DNA of 64,000 nt from an uncultured Roseburia sp. (lineage in GTDB: Bacteria > Bacillota > Clostridia > Lachnospirales > Lachnospiraceae): contig CANOCV010000007.1 of NCBI GenBank assembly GCA_947564465.1, forward strand, positions 1 through 64,000, read 5' to 3'. The notes under the pieces were generated by a model. The model ran no database searches. It was not told the origin of the DNA and saw only the letters and a list, made by a program, of their open reading frames with translations. This document shows positions 1 to 7,401 of this stretch, piece after piece. The translations under genes and the position numbers were made by a program. How positions within the stretch are numbered: position 1 is the stretch's first letter; each line of letters starts with the position of its first letter.

Positions 1-37
1 GGTGCTGACCAAATACGGGCAAAATATTTTTATTTAT

Positions 38-83
38 TTGACCCCAACATCATGAAATATAAATGTCAATAATTTGGGGGCAA
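38..83. repeat. Inverted repeat, 10-bp arms, 26-bp spacer
   Basis: TTGACCCCAA (38-47) is answered by TTGGGGGCAA (74-83), which is its reverse complement at nine of ten bases. The AT-rich spacer lies just downstream of the AraC fragment. Spaced GC-rich arms in AT-rich sequence could be a regulator or recombinase site, or the end of a mobile segment. I cannot assign it. Confidence 0.3.
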
Positions 84-90
84 TATTTGC

Positions 91-369
91 TTAAATTATC
101 TCAGTGGATTTTAAAAAAATTTGATCCATATAACTGCCTCCTAAACAATCAATCTGTGTTTTCATTGTTCTAAGAAGCGATGGCGAAAAACCTAATTCTC
201 TATTGAATGACTTAGAAAATGCACTATGGGATTTCCACCCATATTTCATAGCTACATCTGCCAACTGTTTTATACTTAAGCCATCTTCTAAGTGTAGTTC
301 AATATATAGAATAATCTGATTCACAACCATCACCTTCCATTTCCACGTGGTAGTTATACTATAAAACAT
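91..369 (-). pseudogene. AraC-family DNA-binding domain fragment with one HTH deleted
   Basis: The 92-residue reading begins like an AraC helix-turn-helix (YIELHLEDGLSIKQLADVA) and then jumps to the second-HTH landmark KYGWKSHSAFSKSFNRELGFSPS. AraC domains normally have about 45 residues between these blocks: the first recognition helix, the linker helix and the start of the second HTH. The protein therefore looks internally deleted in frame, and a two-HTH DNA-binding unit cannot form. No Shine-Dalgarno precedes the first methionine, and no effector domain follows as in GyrI-type AraC proteins. I read it as a relic; neighbouring genes are similarly broken. Confidence 0.6.
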
Positions 370-403
370 ATTCTGATTATTCGCTGTTCCTAAATTGCTG
401 AAT

Positions 404-601
404 TTATGTATGATACAGCCAATTCATACGATTTTCAAATACTACTTTGTGCACTCCCTCTTCTATCAATCCAATCTCATAACAATTATAAAACTGATTA
501 ATATGTCTCATCACCATATCTTTATCTTTCTGTGCTACAACCACATTAAAACCTACACCGCAATTAAATGTCCGTAACATTTCTTCATCACTGATTTTGC
601 T
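404..601 (-). pseudogene. PurM (AIR synthetase) C-terminal tail remnant
   Basis: On the minus strand, in a different frame from the acetyltransferase that overlaps it, about 60 codons read ISDEEMLRTFNCGVGFNVVV, then AQKDKDMVMRHINQ, YEIGLIEEG and KVVFEN before a TAA at 404-406. This matches the end of phosphoribosylformylglycinamidine cyclo-ligase, where a TFN-G-G segment is followed by a run of hydrophobic beta residues. The rest of purM is absent. The piece is joined at about 596-605 to the acetyltransferase gene and cannot be functional alone. Identification is by family memory only. Confidence 0.7.
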
Positions 602-972
602 TCTTCTAACATCATATTAAGCATCTGTGTCGCATAACCTTTTCTTCTTTCCGATGGTCTTACTCCAAATCCGATATGTCCCCATGTTCTATACCCTTCA
701 CATGTAAGATAATGTCTCAAACTTGTTGCTCCAATCAGCTTGTTGTCCTCATCCACGACGAAAAAAGAGGTAGTCGACGAGAACTGCCCATCGCCAAGAC
801 CATGCTCACAACCATCCAGCAATCTAATCAGTCTTTCAAATTCTTCTATTGTATCAATCGGTTCATCTAAAAACCATGGTGCTATTCTGGTGTTACTTTC
901 ACACCATTCTTGCATCATATCGTTATATTGTTCATAATATAATAAATCAGGTTTTACCAAATATAATTTCAT
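553..972 (-). pseudogene. GNAT acetyltransferase, 3' end replaced by PurM remnant
   Basis: A GNAT-fold N-acetyltransferase reading of 139 residues. FFVVDEDNKLIGATSLRHYL is the beta4 region, and IGFGVRPSERRKGYAT is the acetyl-CoA-binding motif A (R-x-x-G-x-A). After LEEAKS the frame runs into sequence that is PurM in another frame and stops after about 12 foreign residues, so motif B and the last strands (some 25-30 residues) are missing. The start at 972 is chosen because GGAGAG lies about 10 bases upstream and overlaps the stop of the Nudix gene before it. Probably a non-functional truncation, although a short protein could still be made. Confidence 0.65.
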
Positions 973-982
973 ATATAATCTC

Positions 983-1519
983 TCACTCTCCAATTATATC
1001 TTTTGCATATTGTAATATCGGCAACTCTCTGTTTGCAACAAGTCTTCCTAATTTTGTGTCAGAACATTTCCCGTATTCTTTCGCCGCCTCTTCAAATTTC
1101 AGTTTTAAAGTAGATAAATTAAAATCTTCTATTTCTTCCTGTGTCAAATTCTTTTCTCCAAATTCAGTCGCCTTACAAAGAAAGTAATTGTTAATATTAT
1201 GTCTGTGTATCAAATTATAATAATCGCTCACCATTCCGAGCTTACAAATAATCTCTACACTAACACCCAACTCTTCTTTCAATTCTCGTTTAATGGCGTC
1301 CCGTAAATCTTCTCCGCTCTCGACTCCTCCACCTGCTGTCTCAATCAGTGTTGCCTTTCCAAAATCATCATCGCGAATCGCTCTGACAAAATAAAAGTAA
1401 CCCTCATCATCAAAAACAATCGCTCTGGCTATTTGTCTGTCGTGATCGATGTATTCCAACGGCCACTCATTGTCCTGTAATTCTATATTTAACTCTTTAT
1501 CCTGTCCATTATTTATCAT
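983..1519 (-). CDS. Nudix hydrolase
   Basis: A 178-residue protein with a full Nudix box near residues 64-87 (GGGVESGEDL followed by RELKEELGV), matching G-x5-E-x7-REUxEExGU. The box binds divalent metal and catalyses hydrolysis of nucleoside diphosphates linked to another moiety. The N-terminal half (RAIVFDDEGYFYFVRAIRDD) fits the family beta sheet. Length and both flanks look intact, unlike its upstream Nudix neighbour. Shine-Dalgarno GGAGAT lies just before ATG 1519, four bases from the preceding stop. Substrate unknown. Confidence 0.85.
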   Translation of the reverse strand: MINNGQDKELNIELQDNEWPLEYIDHDRQIARAIVFDDEGYFYFVRAIRDDDFGKATLIETAGGGVESGEDLRDAIKRELKEELGVSVEIICKLGMVSDYYNLIHRHNINNYFLCKATEFGEKNLTQEEIEDFNLSTLKLKFEEAAKEYGKCSDTKLGRLVANRELPILQYAKDIIGE

Positions 1520-1522
1520 CTA

Positions 1523-1777
1523 TTATCTCCGTTTTCTAACTTCTTCATAAACTTCACGTATTGCCGCATCAGATGAAGTCTCCCCGATTTTTACAGCACC
1601 ACCAATCGCATAATAGTATTTTCTTTTTTCATCGTGTACCATTAATGCTTTTCCGTCTTTAATTACAATCCCAACACCTCTGAATCTAAAGCGCCCGGCT
1701 TCAGTTACAAATCCTATATTACACATTTTGTCGCCGCTTCTATGTTCTTTCTTCTTAAAAAATTCAGTTATCTCCAT
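1523..1777 (-). pseudogene. Nudix protein truncated within the Nudix box
   Basis: The 84-residue reading has a Nudix N-terminal sheet (GVGIVIKDGKALMV, YYYAIGGAVKIGE) and most of the catalytic box (GGAVKIGE...REVYEEV). It ends in RKRR and tandem stops where LG and the second half of the domain should follow. About 60-70 residues are missing. The metal-binding glutamates are present, but the fold should not close. The start at 1777 has no clear Shine-Dalgarno. It lies tightly between two intact genes on the same strand, so the deletion has fused flanking sequence neatly. Confidence 0.6.
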
Positions 1778-1785
1778 AGTTAAAT

Positions 1786-2220
1786 CTATTCAACAACAAA
1801 ATCCGTCCACTCGATTTTGTTAAGCATCATAACATCATCCGGCTTCTTCATTCCTATTTTTTCATAAAACGGAATCGCATTTTCATTGACACATGTATAC
1901 ATTATTATGTTATCTGTGCCTCCTGCCACCTCATGCAATCTGCTGACTAATGCCTTTCCTATTCCTTTTCCTGTATGTTCACGAACCACTCCAAGGTCTG
2001 TTATAAACAGCCAATATGCAAAATCAGTTATCCCAAAGCAAGCACCGATAATATCACCCTCTTCGTTTCTTGCAATGAGACTAATCGCCACTCTGCTCAC
2101 TAACGTTTCCATTCTCTCATGAAATCTTTCTTTTGGATACTGTGCCCCCAAATCTGTGTGTTTCAAAAAATCAATATATTCATCAGCCGTTATTCTTTCT
2201 TCTCTAATCGTATAGTCCAT
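1786..2220 (-). CDS. GNAT family N-acetyltransferase
   Basis: A 144-residue protein. LIARNEEGDIIGACFGITDFAYWLFITDLGVVREHTGKGIGKALVSRLHEVAG holds the GNAT beta4 strand and acetyl-CoA pyrophosphate loop (H-T-G-K-G-I-G-K), and the C-terminus shows NENAIPFYEKIGM, typical of motif B. Length is normal for a single-domain GNAT. Start 2220 is chosen over an upstream in-frame methionine because AGGAG stands 8 bases before it. Acceptor substrate unknown. The only clearly intact acetyltransferase in the left-hand patch. Confidence 0.85.
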   Translation of the reverse strand: MDYTIREERITADEYIDFLKHTDLGAQYPKERFHERMETLVSRVAISLIARNEEGDIIGACFGITDFAYWLFITDLGVVREHTGKGIGKALVSRLHEVAGGTDNIIMYTCVNENAIPFYEKIGMKKPDDVMMLNKIEWTDFVVE

Positions 2221-2273
2221 CTGATTCACTCCTCTTTTACACTTCTTGATCACATATTTTTGTTAATTCGGTT

Positions 2274-2700
2274 TCAAATCATCTTTTTAAAGCATATAAT
2301 TCTATTTTCTTCCTCAAATCCAAGATTCAAGTGAAACTTTAACGACTCTGTATTATCCAATTCGCAATCACTAACAAATTCAGTACAGCCTTCCACGTAA
2401 TCATGTCTCAAACTGCAAAGTGCAAGTCCCACATATTTTCCGGAAACTTCCTGCACTAATACTTCTTTTTCCTCTGAATCAAAGTATTCCGTTAATATTT
2501 CTTTTGCTTCATCAATTTTTCTCCTTACTCTCCTGTCGGAATCACTCCAACAATTTCACCATCTGCTATTGCAGTAAAGCATGTATTCGGATTACGATTC
2601 AAATATCTTGCAGTCCCTTCACGGGTATCATCCACAGGATTCATTGCACGCCGTGTCTGTTCCGTACTGTTCCATAGTTTTAATATATCATTGATATTGT
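2274..2700 (-). pseudogene. Mosaic of two GNAT gene fragments, one AAC(6')-like
   Basis: Read on the minus strand from about 2700, a first frame gives NINDILKLWNST, VDDTREG, LNRNPNTCF and ADGEIVGVI, the N-terminal half of one GNAT, ending at TAA 2525-2527. A second frame then gives EAKEILTEYFDSEEKE, KYVGLALCSLRHDYVEG and directly CTEFVSDCELDN, ESLKFHLNLGFEE. That is an AAC(6')-like acetyltransferase lacking the roughly 35 residues between VEG and CTEF that carry the acetyl-CoA loop. Three pieces are thus joined at two junctions. No piece can be active; similarity to aminoglycoside acetyltransferases does not imply resistance. Confidence 0.6.
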
Positions 2701-2775
2701 CACAATGACACTACTGAAAAAGTTTACACCCATATGGATATAGGTGAACTGGTAAAAGCAATTAATCTTATTTAA
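2698..2775 (+). pseudogene. Tyrosine recombinase (integrase) C-terminal remnant
   Basis: Twenty-five codons read CHNDTTEKVYTHMDIGELVK then AINLI and stop. This is the end of a phage/ICE-type tyrosine recombinase: the H of (L)GH, then the nucleophile tyrosine in VYTH about nine residues on. Everything upstream is missing; the sequence joins the GNAT mosaic directly. It points toward the rpsI 3' end and is followed by phased repeats. Confidence 0.6.
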
Positions 2776-2810
2776 ATCTATAGCGAAAGGATACGTATTA
2801 TGATTAAACA

Positions 2811-2861
2811 AAAAGGAAGAGATGTTCTTAGAATGATCTAGCATTCAATCGAACATCTCTT
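2811..2861 (-). terminator. Candidate rho-independent terminator of rplM-rpsI
   Basis: AAGAGATGTTC (2817-2827) pairs with GAACATCTCTT (2851-2861), with an inner GAATG/CATTC pairing. On the minus strand the hairpin is followed by CCTTTTTGTTT, as in an intrinsic terminator. It lies about 140 bases beyond the rpsI stop, so the inserted repeat region sits between gene and terminator. Confidence 0.55.
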
Positions 2862-2876
2862 AAAATTCAATTCTTG

Positions 2877-2906
2877 TGTTACTTGTGTGTTACTTTATTG
2901 TTACTT
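2877..2906. repeat. Three TGTTACTT direct repeats at 11-bp spacing
   Basis: TGTTACTT occurs at 2877, 2888 and 2899, exactly 11 bp apart, about one helical turn (AAGTAACA on the other strand). They lie between an integrase remnant and the 3' end of rpsI. Phased short repeats beside a core site are what arm-type integrase sites look like, so an old attachment-site arm is a fair reading. No duplicated rpsI end was found in the window. Confidence 0.4.
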
Positions 2907-2997
2907 TCTGAGTCAAATTAAGCGCTTTTCAGCGACACCCAAGACTTCTGAAACCCAGTAAATAAGCCATTTTCGAGATTTCGGGAAGTTCCACAGA

Positions 2998-3390
2998 TTA
3001 TCTCTTGGAGAACTGCGGCGCACGACGGGCTGCTTTGAGTCCGTATTTCTTTCTCTCCTTCATACGAGGATCTCTTGTTAAGAAGCCTTTAGATTTCAAG
3101 GCTGGTCTGTACTCTGTATCAACTGTAAGCAGCGCTCTTGCAATTCCGTGTCTGATAGCGCCTGCCTGTCCTGTATATCCGCCGCCCTTTACATTTACCA
3201 GAATATCAAACTTATCGGCTGTATCCGTAGCTGCCAACGGCTGACGAACGATAACCTTCAATGTCTCTAATCCGAAATAATCATCAATATCTCTTTTATT
3301 TATTGTAATCTTACCTGTACCCGGTACTAAATATACTCTGGCAACAGATGATTTCCTTCTTCCCGTTCCGTAATATTTTGTATTAGCCAA
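2998..3390 (-). CDS. rpsI: 30S ribosomal protein S9
   Basis: A 130-residue protein of standard length, with the S9 signatures [14 protein letters not shown] at the N-terminus, [19 protein letters not shown] in the middle and the basic tail RRAPQFSKR that reaches toward the P-site tRNA. Cotranscribed with rplM 15 bases upstream. The 3' end of rpsI is a known integration site for some Firmicutes mobile elements, which matters because an integrase remnant lies just downstream. Confidence 0.98.
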   Translation of the reverse strand: MANTKYYGTGRRKSSVARVYLVPGTGKITINKRDIDDYFGLETLKVIVRQPLAATDTADKFDILVNVKGGGYTGQAGAIRHGIARALLTVDTEYRPALKSKGFLTRDPRMKERKKYGLKAARRAPQFSKR

Positions 3391-3404
3391 TGTTGTTTCC
3401 CTCC

Positions 3405-3833
3405 TTAAAATGTCAAAGCTTCAGGCTTCTGCGCCGCATGCTTGTGTTCCGGTCCTGCATATACGAATAACTTCGTATACATCTGTCTTCCCAACGGTCC
3501 CTTCGGAAGCATTCCCTTAACTGCATACTCAATTACTCTCTCAGGATGTTTTGCTAACATTTCTCTTAATGTGGTCTCTTTTAATCCACCAACATAATCA
3601 GAGTGACGGTAATAAACCTTCTGGTCTAATTTCTTACCGCTTACCTGAATCTTCTCGGCATTTACAACAATTACATAATCACCTGTATCAATATGCGGTG
3701 TAAATATCGGTTTATTTTTTCCTCTTAACACTTTAGCAATCTCAGATGCTAAACGTCCTAATGTCATGCCATCAGCGTCTACTACATACCATTTTCTCTC
3801 AATTGTAGCAGGACTAGCCATAAAAGTTTTCAT
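3405..3833 (-). CDS. rplM: 50S ribosomal protein L13
   Basis: A 142-residue protein with L13 landmarks: [16 protein letters not shown] near the start, [12 protein letters not shown], and the basic [15 protein letters not shown] segment. Start 3833 is chosen over an in-frame codon 60 bases upstream because it gives the family length and is preceded by AGGAGGAAGACC. First gene of the rplM-rpsI unit, with its own strong promoter at 3979-4007 and a roughly 140-base leader. Confidence 0.97.
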   Translation of the reverse strand: MKTFMASPATIERKWYVVDADGMTLGRLASEIAKVLRGKNKPIFTPHIDTGDYVIVVNAEKIQVSGKKLDQKVYYRHSDYVGGLKETTLREMLAKHPERVIEYAVKGMLPKGPLGRQMYTKLFVYAGPEHKHAAQKPEALTF

Positions 3834-3972
3834 TGGTCTTCCTCCTTGATATTCTGCCAAGGCTCTGCTCACATGCGGATGTACCGGCCGCATTCACACA
3901 CGCCTTACTGCTTGTTTATAGTCAAAATATCAATCCGGGGCTTTGGCTTGATATTTCTATACTATGTCAGAC
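3834..3972 (-). ncRNA. rplM 5' leader, possible L13 autoregulatory RNA
   Basis: About 140 untranslated bases separate the promoter from L13. On the minus strand, AATATCAA near the 5' end pairs with TTGATATT about 14 bases later, followed by AAGCAGTAAGGCG and a GC-rich segment before the ribosome-binding site. Firmicutes L13 operons often carry an autoregulatory leader bound by the protein product (the L13 leader class). Position and length fit; I have not aligned it to the family model. Confidence 0.45.
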
Positions 3973-3978
3973 TTAGAT

Positions 3979-4007
3979 ATTATAGTACACGTCCCCGCGC
4001 GTGTCAA
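3979..4007 (-). promoter_or_regulatory. Sigma-A promoter of rplM-rpsI
   Basis: On the minus strand TTGACA (4007-4002) and TATAAT (3984-3979) both match consensus and are separated by exactly 17 bases. They lie between truA and rplM, so the two ribosomal genes need not rely on read-through from ecf-truA. Confidence 0.85.
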
Positions 4008-4056
4008 TCATTTTCTTCCTGATTTTTGCATGTAATCGTTCAGACAAGCTACCTTG

Positions 4057-4806
4057 TCACATGCAAAAATCATACTTAATCCCGATCATAGTAAGTCCAT
4101 GCGCCGGCGCAGTCGGTCCCGCGGCATTTCTGTCGCAGGCCTTTAATATCCCCTCTACTTCCTCCGGCTCCTTCGCCCCCGAGCCGACCTGAATCAAGGT
4201 CCCCGCTATGATACGCACCATATTATATAAAAATCCGCTCCCGCTCACCCGAATCGTGAGCAGATCCCCCTCCTTTTCCACGGTAAGCGCATAGATAGTC
4301 CGAACCGTAGTCACAGCCGAGGTAGCCGGAGCGCAAAAGCTCTTAAAATCATGCTCACCGACGAGATATTCCGCTGCCCGCTGCATCTTCTCTACACTCA
4401 GAGGACGATAATAAAAGTATGTATCGCGCCGGCACATCGGCAACGGAAATTTGCGGTTTAAAATCCGATACTCATAAGTCTTTACACTGTTACAGCGCCG
4501 CGGATGAAAATTGGGCGCAGTCTCTTTTGAACCTTGTACTACGATATCCTCCGGCAGACGCTGATTTAAGGCATAAGAAATTTTTTCCGCCGCAATCCTC
4601 GCTTCCGTATCAAATACCGCCACATTTCCAAGCGAATGTACCCCGGAATCGGTTCGGCTCGCTCCAACCACCGTAATCGGCTCCCCCAAAAGCTCCGTCA
4701 GCTTTTCGTTTAATACTCCCTCAATCGTCCTTCCGTTTGGCTGCACCTGCCAGCCGCAGTAATTCGTCCCCTCATATGCAACTATTAACATAATTCGTCT
4801 CGCCAT
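4057..4806 (-). CDS. truA: tRNA pseudouridine(38-40) synthase
   Basis: About 249 residues. TruA isomerises uridines 38-40 of tRNA anticodon stems. YEGTNYCGWQVQPNGRTIEG is the N-terminal motif, and GASRTDSGVHSLGN carries the catalytic aspartate. NMVRIIAGTLIQVG near the C-terminus is also typical. ATG 4806 is preferred to a TTG six bases upstream that abuts the ecfT stop. Downstream of ecfT on the same strand, a common Clostridia order. Confidence 0.95.
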   Translation of the reverse strand: MARRIMLIVAYEGTNYCGWQVQPNGRTIEGVLNEKLTELLGEPITVVGASRTDSGVHSLGNVAVFDTEARIAAEKISYALNQRLPEDIVVQGSKETAPNFHPRRCNSVKTYEYRILNRKFPLPMCRRDTYFYYRPLSVEKMQRAAEYLVGEHDFKSFCAPATSAVTTVRTIYALTVEKEGDLLTIRVSGSGFLYNMVRIIAGTLIQVGSGAKEPEEVEGILKACDRNAAGPTAPAHGLTMIGIKYDFCM

Positions 4807-4812
4807 ATACAA

Positions 4813-5640
4813 TCACCATCCAAAAAGAGCAGACAAATATGTCCACACAAACCGCAGCGCAATCATTGCCGCAAGATAGAGAAAAAGAACCGCATAGGCG
4901 ATGTAATCTTGTCTCTTATAACAGAGCGGCTTCATCTTGGTTCGCCCTGTCCCGCCGTTATAACAACGCGCTTCCATCGCCATTGCAAGGTCATTTGCGC
5001 GGCGGAATGCGGAAACAAACAGCGGAACAAGAAGCGGAATCATCGCTTTTGCCTTCCTGAAAATATTTCCGCTTTCAAAATCCGCGCCCCTTGCCATCTG
5101 CGCCTTCATGATCTTATCCGTCTCTTCTATCAGAATCGGTATAAATCGAAGCGCAATCGACATCATCATTGCAATTTCATGTACCGGAACGCCTATCTTT
5201 GAAAGCGGATGAAGCGATTTTTCCAGACCGTCCGTGAGCTGATTGGGCGTTGTCGTCAGCGTCATAAGAGAAGTCCCGATGATCAAAAACGCAAGGCGAA
5301 TCAGCATCAACGCCGCATTTTCGGCGCCTTCATAGGTGACGGTAAATACCCAAAACGATACCCAGGGGGTTCCCTGTGTAAGAAACAGGTTAAACAATCC
5401 CGTAATAACCATCAAAACCACAATTGCCTTTAACCCCTTCACCATATAGGAAAAAGGCACCCTGGAAATCTTTATAGCCGCCACAAGAAAGATTGCGGCA
5501 AGAACAAATGCCGCAAAACCTTTAAATACAAACAGCGATATAATATAAATCAGCGTGCCAAGCAGCTTAACCCTTGGATCTAACCTGTGAACCGGTGAAT
5601 TTGCCGGATAATATTGTCCTATTGTTATATCTCTAATCAT
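4813..5640 (-). CDS. ecfT: ECF transporter transmembrane protein EcfT
   Basis: A 275-residue integral membrane protein, the scaffold linking the two ATPases to interchangeable vitamin-binding S components. It begins with SPVHRLDPRVKLL, the family start, has several hydrophobic helices, and carries the cytoplasmic coupling motif in SAFRRANDLAMAMEARCY (the A-R-G/A-R helix region also appears as MARGADFE). Ends 7 bases before truA and follows ecfA2. Confidence 0.95.
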   Translation of the reverse strand: MIRDITIGQYYPANSPVHRLDPRVKLLGTLIYIISLFVFKGFAAFVLAAIFLVAAIKISRVPFSYMVKGLKAIVVLMVITGLFNLFLTQGTPWVSFWVFTVTYEGAENAALMLIRLAFLIIGTSLMTLTTTPNQLTDGLEKSLHPLSKIGVPVHEIAMMMSIALRFIPILIEETDKIMKAQMARGADFESGNIFRKAKAMIPLLVPLFVSAFRRANDLAMAMEARCYNGGTGRTKMKPLCYKRQDYIAYAVLFLYLAAMIALRFVWTYLSALFGW

Positions 5641-5685
5641 GTCTCTACCCGTTCTCTTTGATTTGTTCTTTCCGCTGTAAGGAAC

Positions 5686-6546
5686 TTAACGCTTCTCCAG
5701 TGACGCAAGCATTTTAAGAATTTCTTTTTTCGCCGTCTCAACCGTTGTCGCTTCTGTCCCAACGGGCAGTCCCCGCTCCGAAAGCTCATGCAAAAGGTAT
5801 GTAACGGCAGGTGCCGCAAGCCCGACCGCCTCCAATTCTCTGTAATGCCGAAACACTCCGTTCGGAGTATCATCAAACATTACTTCGCCCTGATTCATCA
5901 CAATAATGCGGCCGACATATTTGGCCACATCCTCCATACTGTGCGAGACAAGCACAACCGTAATCCCCCGCTCCTTATGCATTTTCGCAATCTGATCAAG
6001 AATCTCGTCCCGCCCTTTGGGGTCAAGCCCTGCCGTCGGTTCATCGAGAATAATCATTTCCGGCTTCATTGCCAGCACGCCCGCGATTGCCACGCGGCGC
6101 TTCTGCCCGCCGGAGAGATCAAACGGCGACTGATAATACAGTTCCTCCGAAAGTCCTACGCAATTTAAGGCCTCAAACGCTCGGACCCCGGCTTCCTTTT
6201 TGGAAAGACCCTGATTGAGCGGGCCGAAACAGACATCGTCAAAAATCGTCGTCTCAAACAGCTGGTGCTCCGGATACTGAAAGACAAGTCCCACCTTGCT
6301 CCGCAGCCCGCGCATATCATAGTCCTTGTCGTAAATATCCTCACCGTTATAGTAAATGCCGCCTGAGGTTGCCCGCATCAAACCGTTTAAATGCTGAATC
6401 AGCGTCGATTTCCCGGAACCGGTGTGTCCGATTACCCCGATAAACTCTCCGTCCTCTATCTTCAGGTTCACGTTTTTCAATGCCTGTATCTCATATGCAG
6501 TTCCCGCGCTGTATACATAATTCACTTTATTTAATATGATTGACAT
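5686..6546 (-). CDS. ecfA2: ECF transporter ATPase EcfA2
   Basis: A 286-residue ABC ATPase. Walker A is GHTGSGKST (about residues 37-45), the Q-loop is VFQYPEHQLF, the signature is DLSGGQKRR and Walker B is MIILDEPTAGLDP, followed by the H-loop VLVSHSM. The Q-loop PEHQLF form separates EcfA2 from EcfA1. It pairs with EcfA1 on EcfT to energise uptake of vitamins or metals through separate S subunits. Its start overlaps the end of ecfA1 by 16 bases, indicating translational coupling. Confidence 0.95.
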   Translation of the reverse strand: MSIILNKVNYVYSAGTAYEIQALKNVNLKIEDGEFIGVIGHTGSGKSTLIQHLNGLMRATSGGIYYNGEDIYDKDYDMRGLRSKVGLVFQYPEHQLFETTIFDDVCFGPLNQGLSKKEAGVRAFEALNCVGLSEELYYQSPFDLSGGQKRRVAIAGVLAMKPEMIILDEPTAGLDPKGRDEILDQIAKMHKERGITVVLVSHSMEDVAKYVGRIIVMNQGEVMFDDTPNGVFRHYRELEAVGLAAPAVTYLLHELSERGLPVGTEATTVETAKKEILKMLASLEKR

Positions 6547-7391
6547 ATCCGCTCAATTGCCTCCATCAGTTCCGCCCGTGTCAACACACCTTCGGGAATT
6601 GCAAGTCCTTCCCGCCTAAGCTCATGTGCCAGAAGCGTTATCTGCGGCACATCAAGGCGATAGCTTTTCAGTTCATCCACTTTCGAAAAAATTTCCCGCG
6701 GCGTCCCCTGCATCACCACACGCCCCTTGTCCATAACGTAAACCTTATCGGCGTCTACAACCTCCTCCATATAATGCGTAATTAAAAGAATTGTAACGCC
6801 CTTTTCCTTATTCAACTTATGAACTGCCTTTAAGACCTCTTTTCTTCCGTTCGGATCCAGCATGGCCGTAGGCTCATCCAATACAATGCACTTGGGCTGC
6901 ATTGCCATAACACCGGCAATGGCAACTCGCTGTTTTTGCCCTCCCGACAGCTTATTCGGAGAATGCGTACGGTATTTTAACATCCCGACAGCCCTAAGAC
7001 TGTCCTCCACCCGCTGCCAGATTTCATCCGTCGGCACGCCGATATTTTCCGGTCCGAATCCCACATCTTCCTCGACTACGCTCGCAATAATCTGATTGTC
7101 CGGATTCTGAAATACCATTCCGGCGCTCTGACGCACATTCCAGATATTCGCGTCGTCGGAAACATCGTATCCGTCGACCCACAGGCTTCCTTCCCCCGGC
7201 TCCAAAATAGCATTAATATGCTTTGCCAGCGTGGATTTGCCGGAACCGTTATGCCCCAAAATAGCAATAAACTCTCCTGCCTTTACATCAAGGTCCACCC
7301 GATCAAGCGCTGTCTGAATCGACTCCACATTGCCCTCTTCGTCTCTTCTGATATATTCATGCACTAATTTTCTTGCCTTGATAATTCCCAT
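6531..7391 (-). CDS. ecfA1: ECF transporter ATPase EcfA1
   Basis: A 286-residue ABC ATPase with Walker A GHNGSGKST (residues 46-54), Q-loop VFQNPDNQII, signature KLSGGQKQR and Walker B IVLDEPTAMLDP. The start at 7391, rather than an in-frame codon 51 bases upstream, gives the family length and follows AAAGGA. Ten bases downstream of trmL. In many Clostridia ecfA1 follows rplQ at the end of the large ribosomal operon; here trmL takes that place. Confidence 0.95.
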   Translation of the reverse strand: MGIIKARKLVHEYIRRDEEGNVESIQTALDRVDLDVKAGEFIAILGHNGSGKSTLAKHINAILEPGEGSLWVDGYDVSDDANIWNVRQSAGMVFQNPDNQIIASVVEEDVGFGPENIGVPTDEIWQRVEDSLRAVGMLKYRTHSPNKLSGGQKQRVAIAGVMAMQPKCIVLDEPTAMLDPNGRKEVLKAVHKLNKEKGVTILLITHYMEEVVDADKVYVMDKGRVVMQGTPREIFSKVDELKSYRLDVPQITLLAHELRREGLAIPEGVLTRAELMEAIERICQSY

Positions 7392-7401
7392 ATCATTCCT
7401 T

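Noticed and set aside
395-577. Plus-strand frame opposite the PurM tail
   Set aside because: Low-complexity hydrophobic reading without a Shine-Dalgarno; the minus strand gives recognisable PurM sequence.
2274-2456. Functional aminoglycoside acetyltransferase
   Set aside because: The acetyl-CoA-binding segment is missing and the frame is spliced from fragments, so resistance is not claimed.
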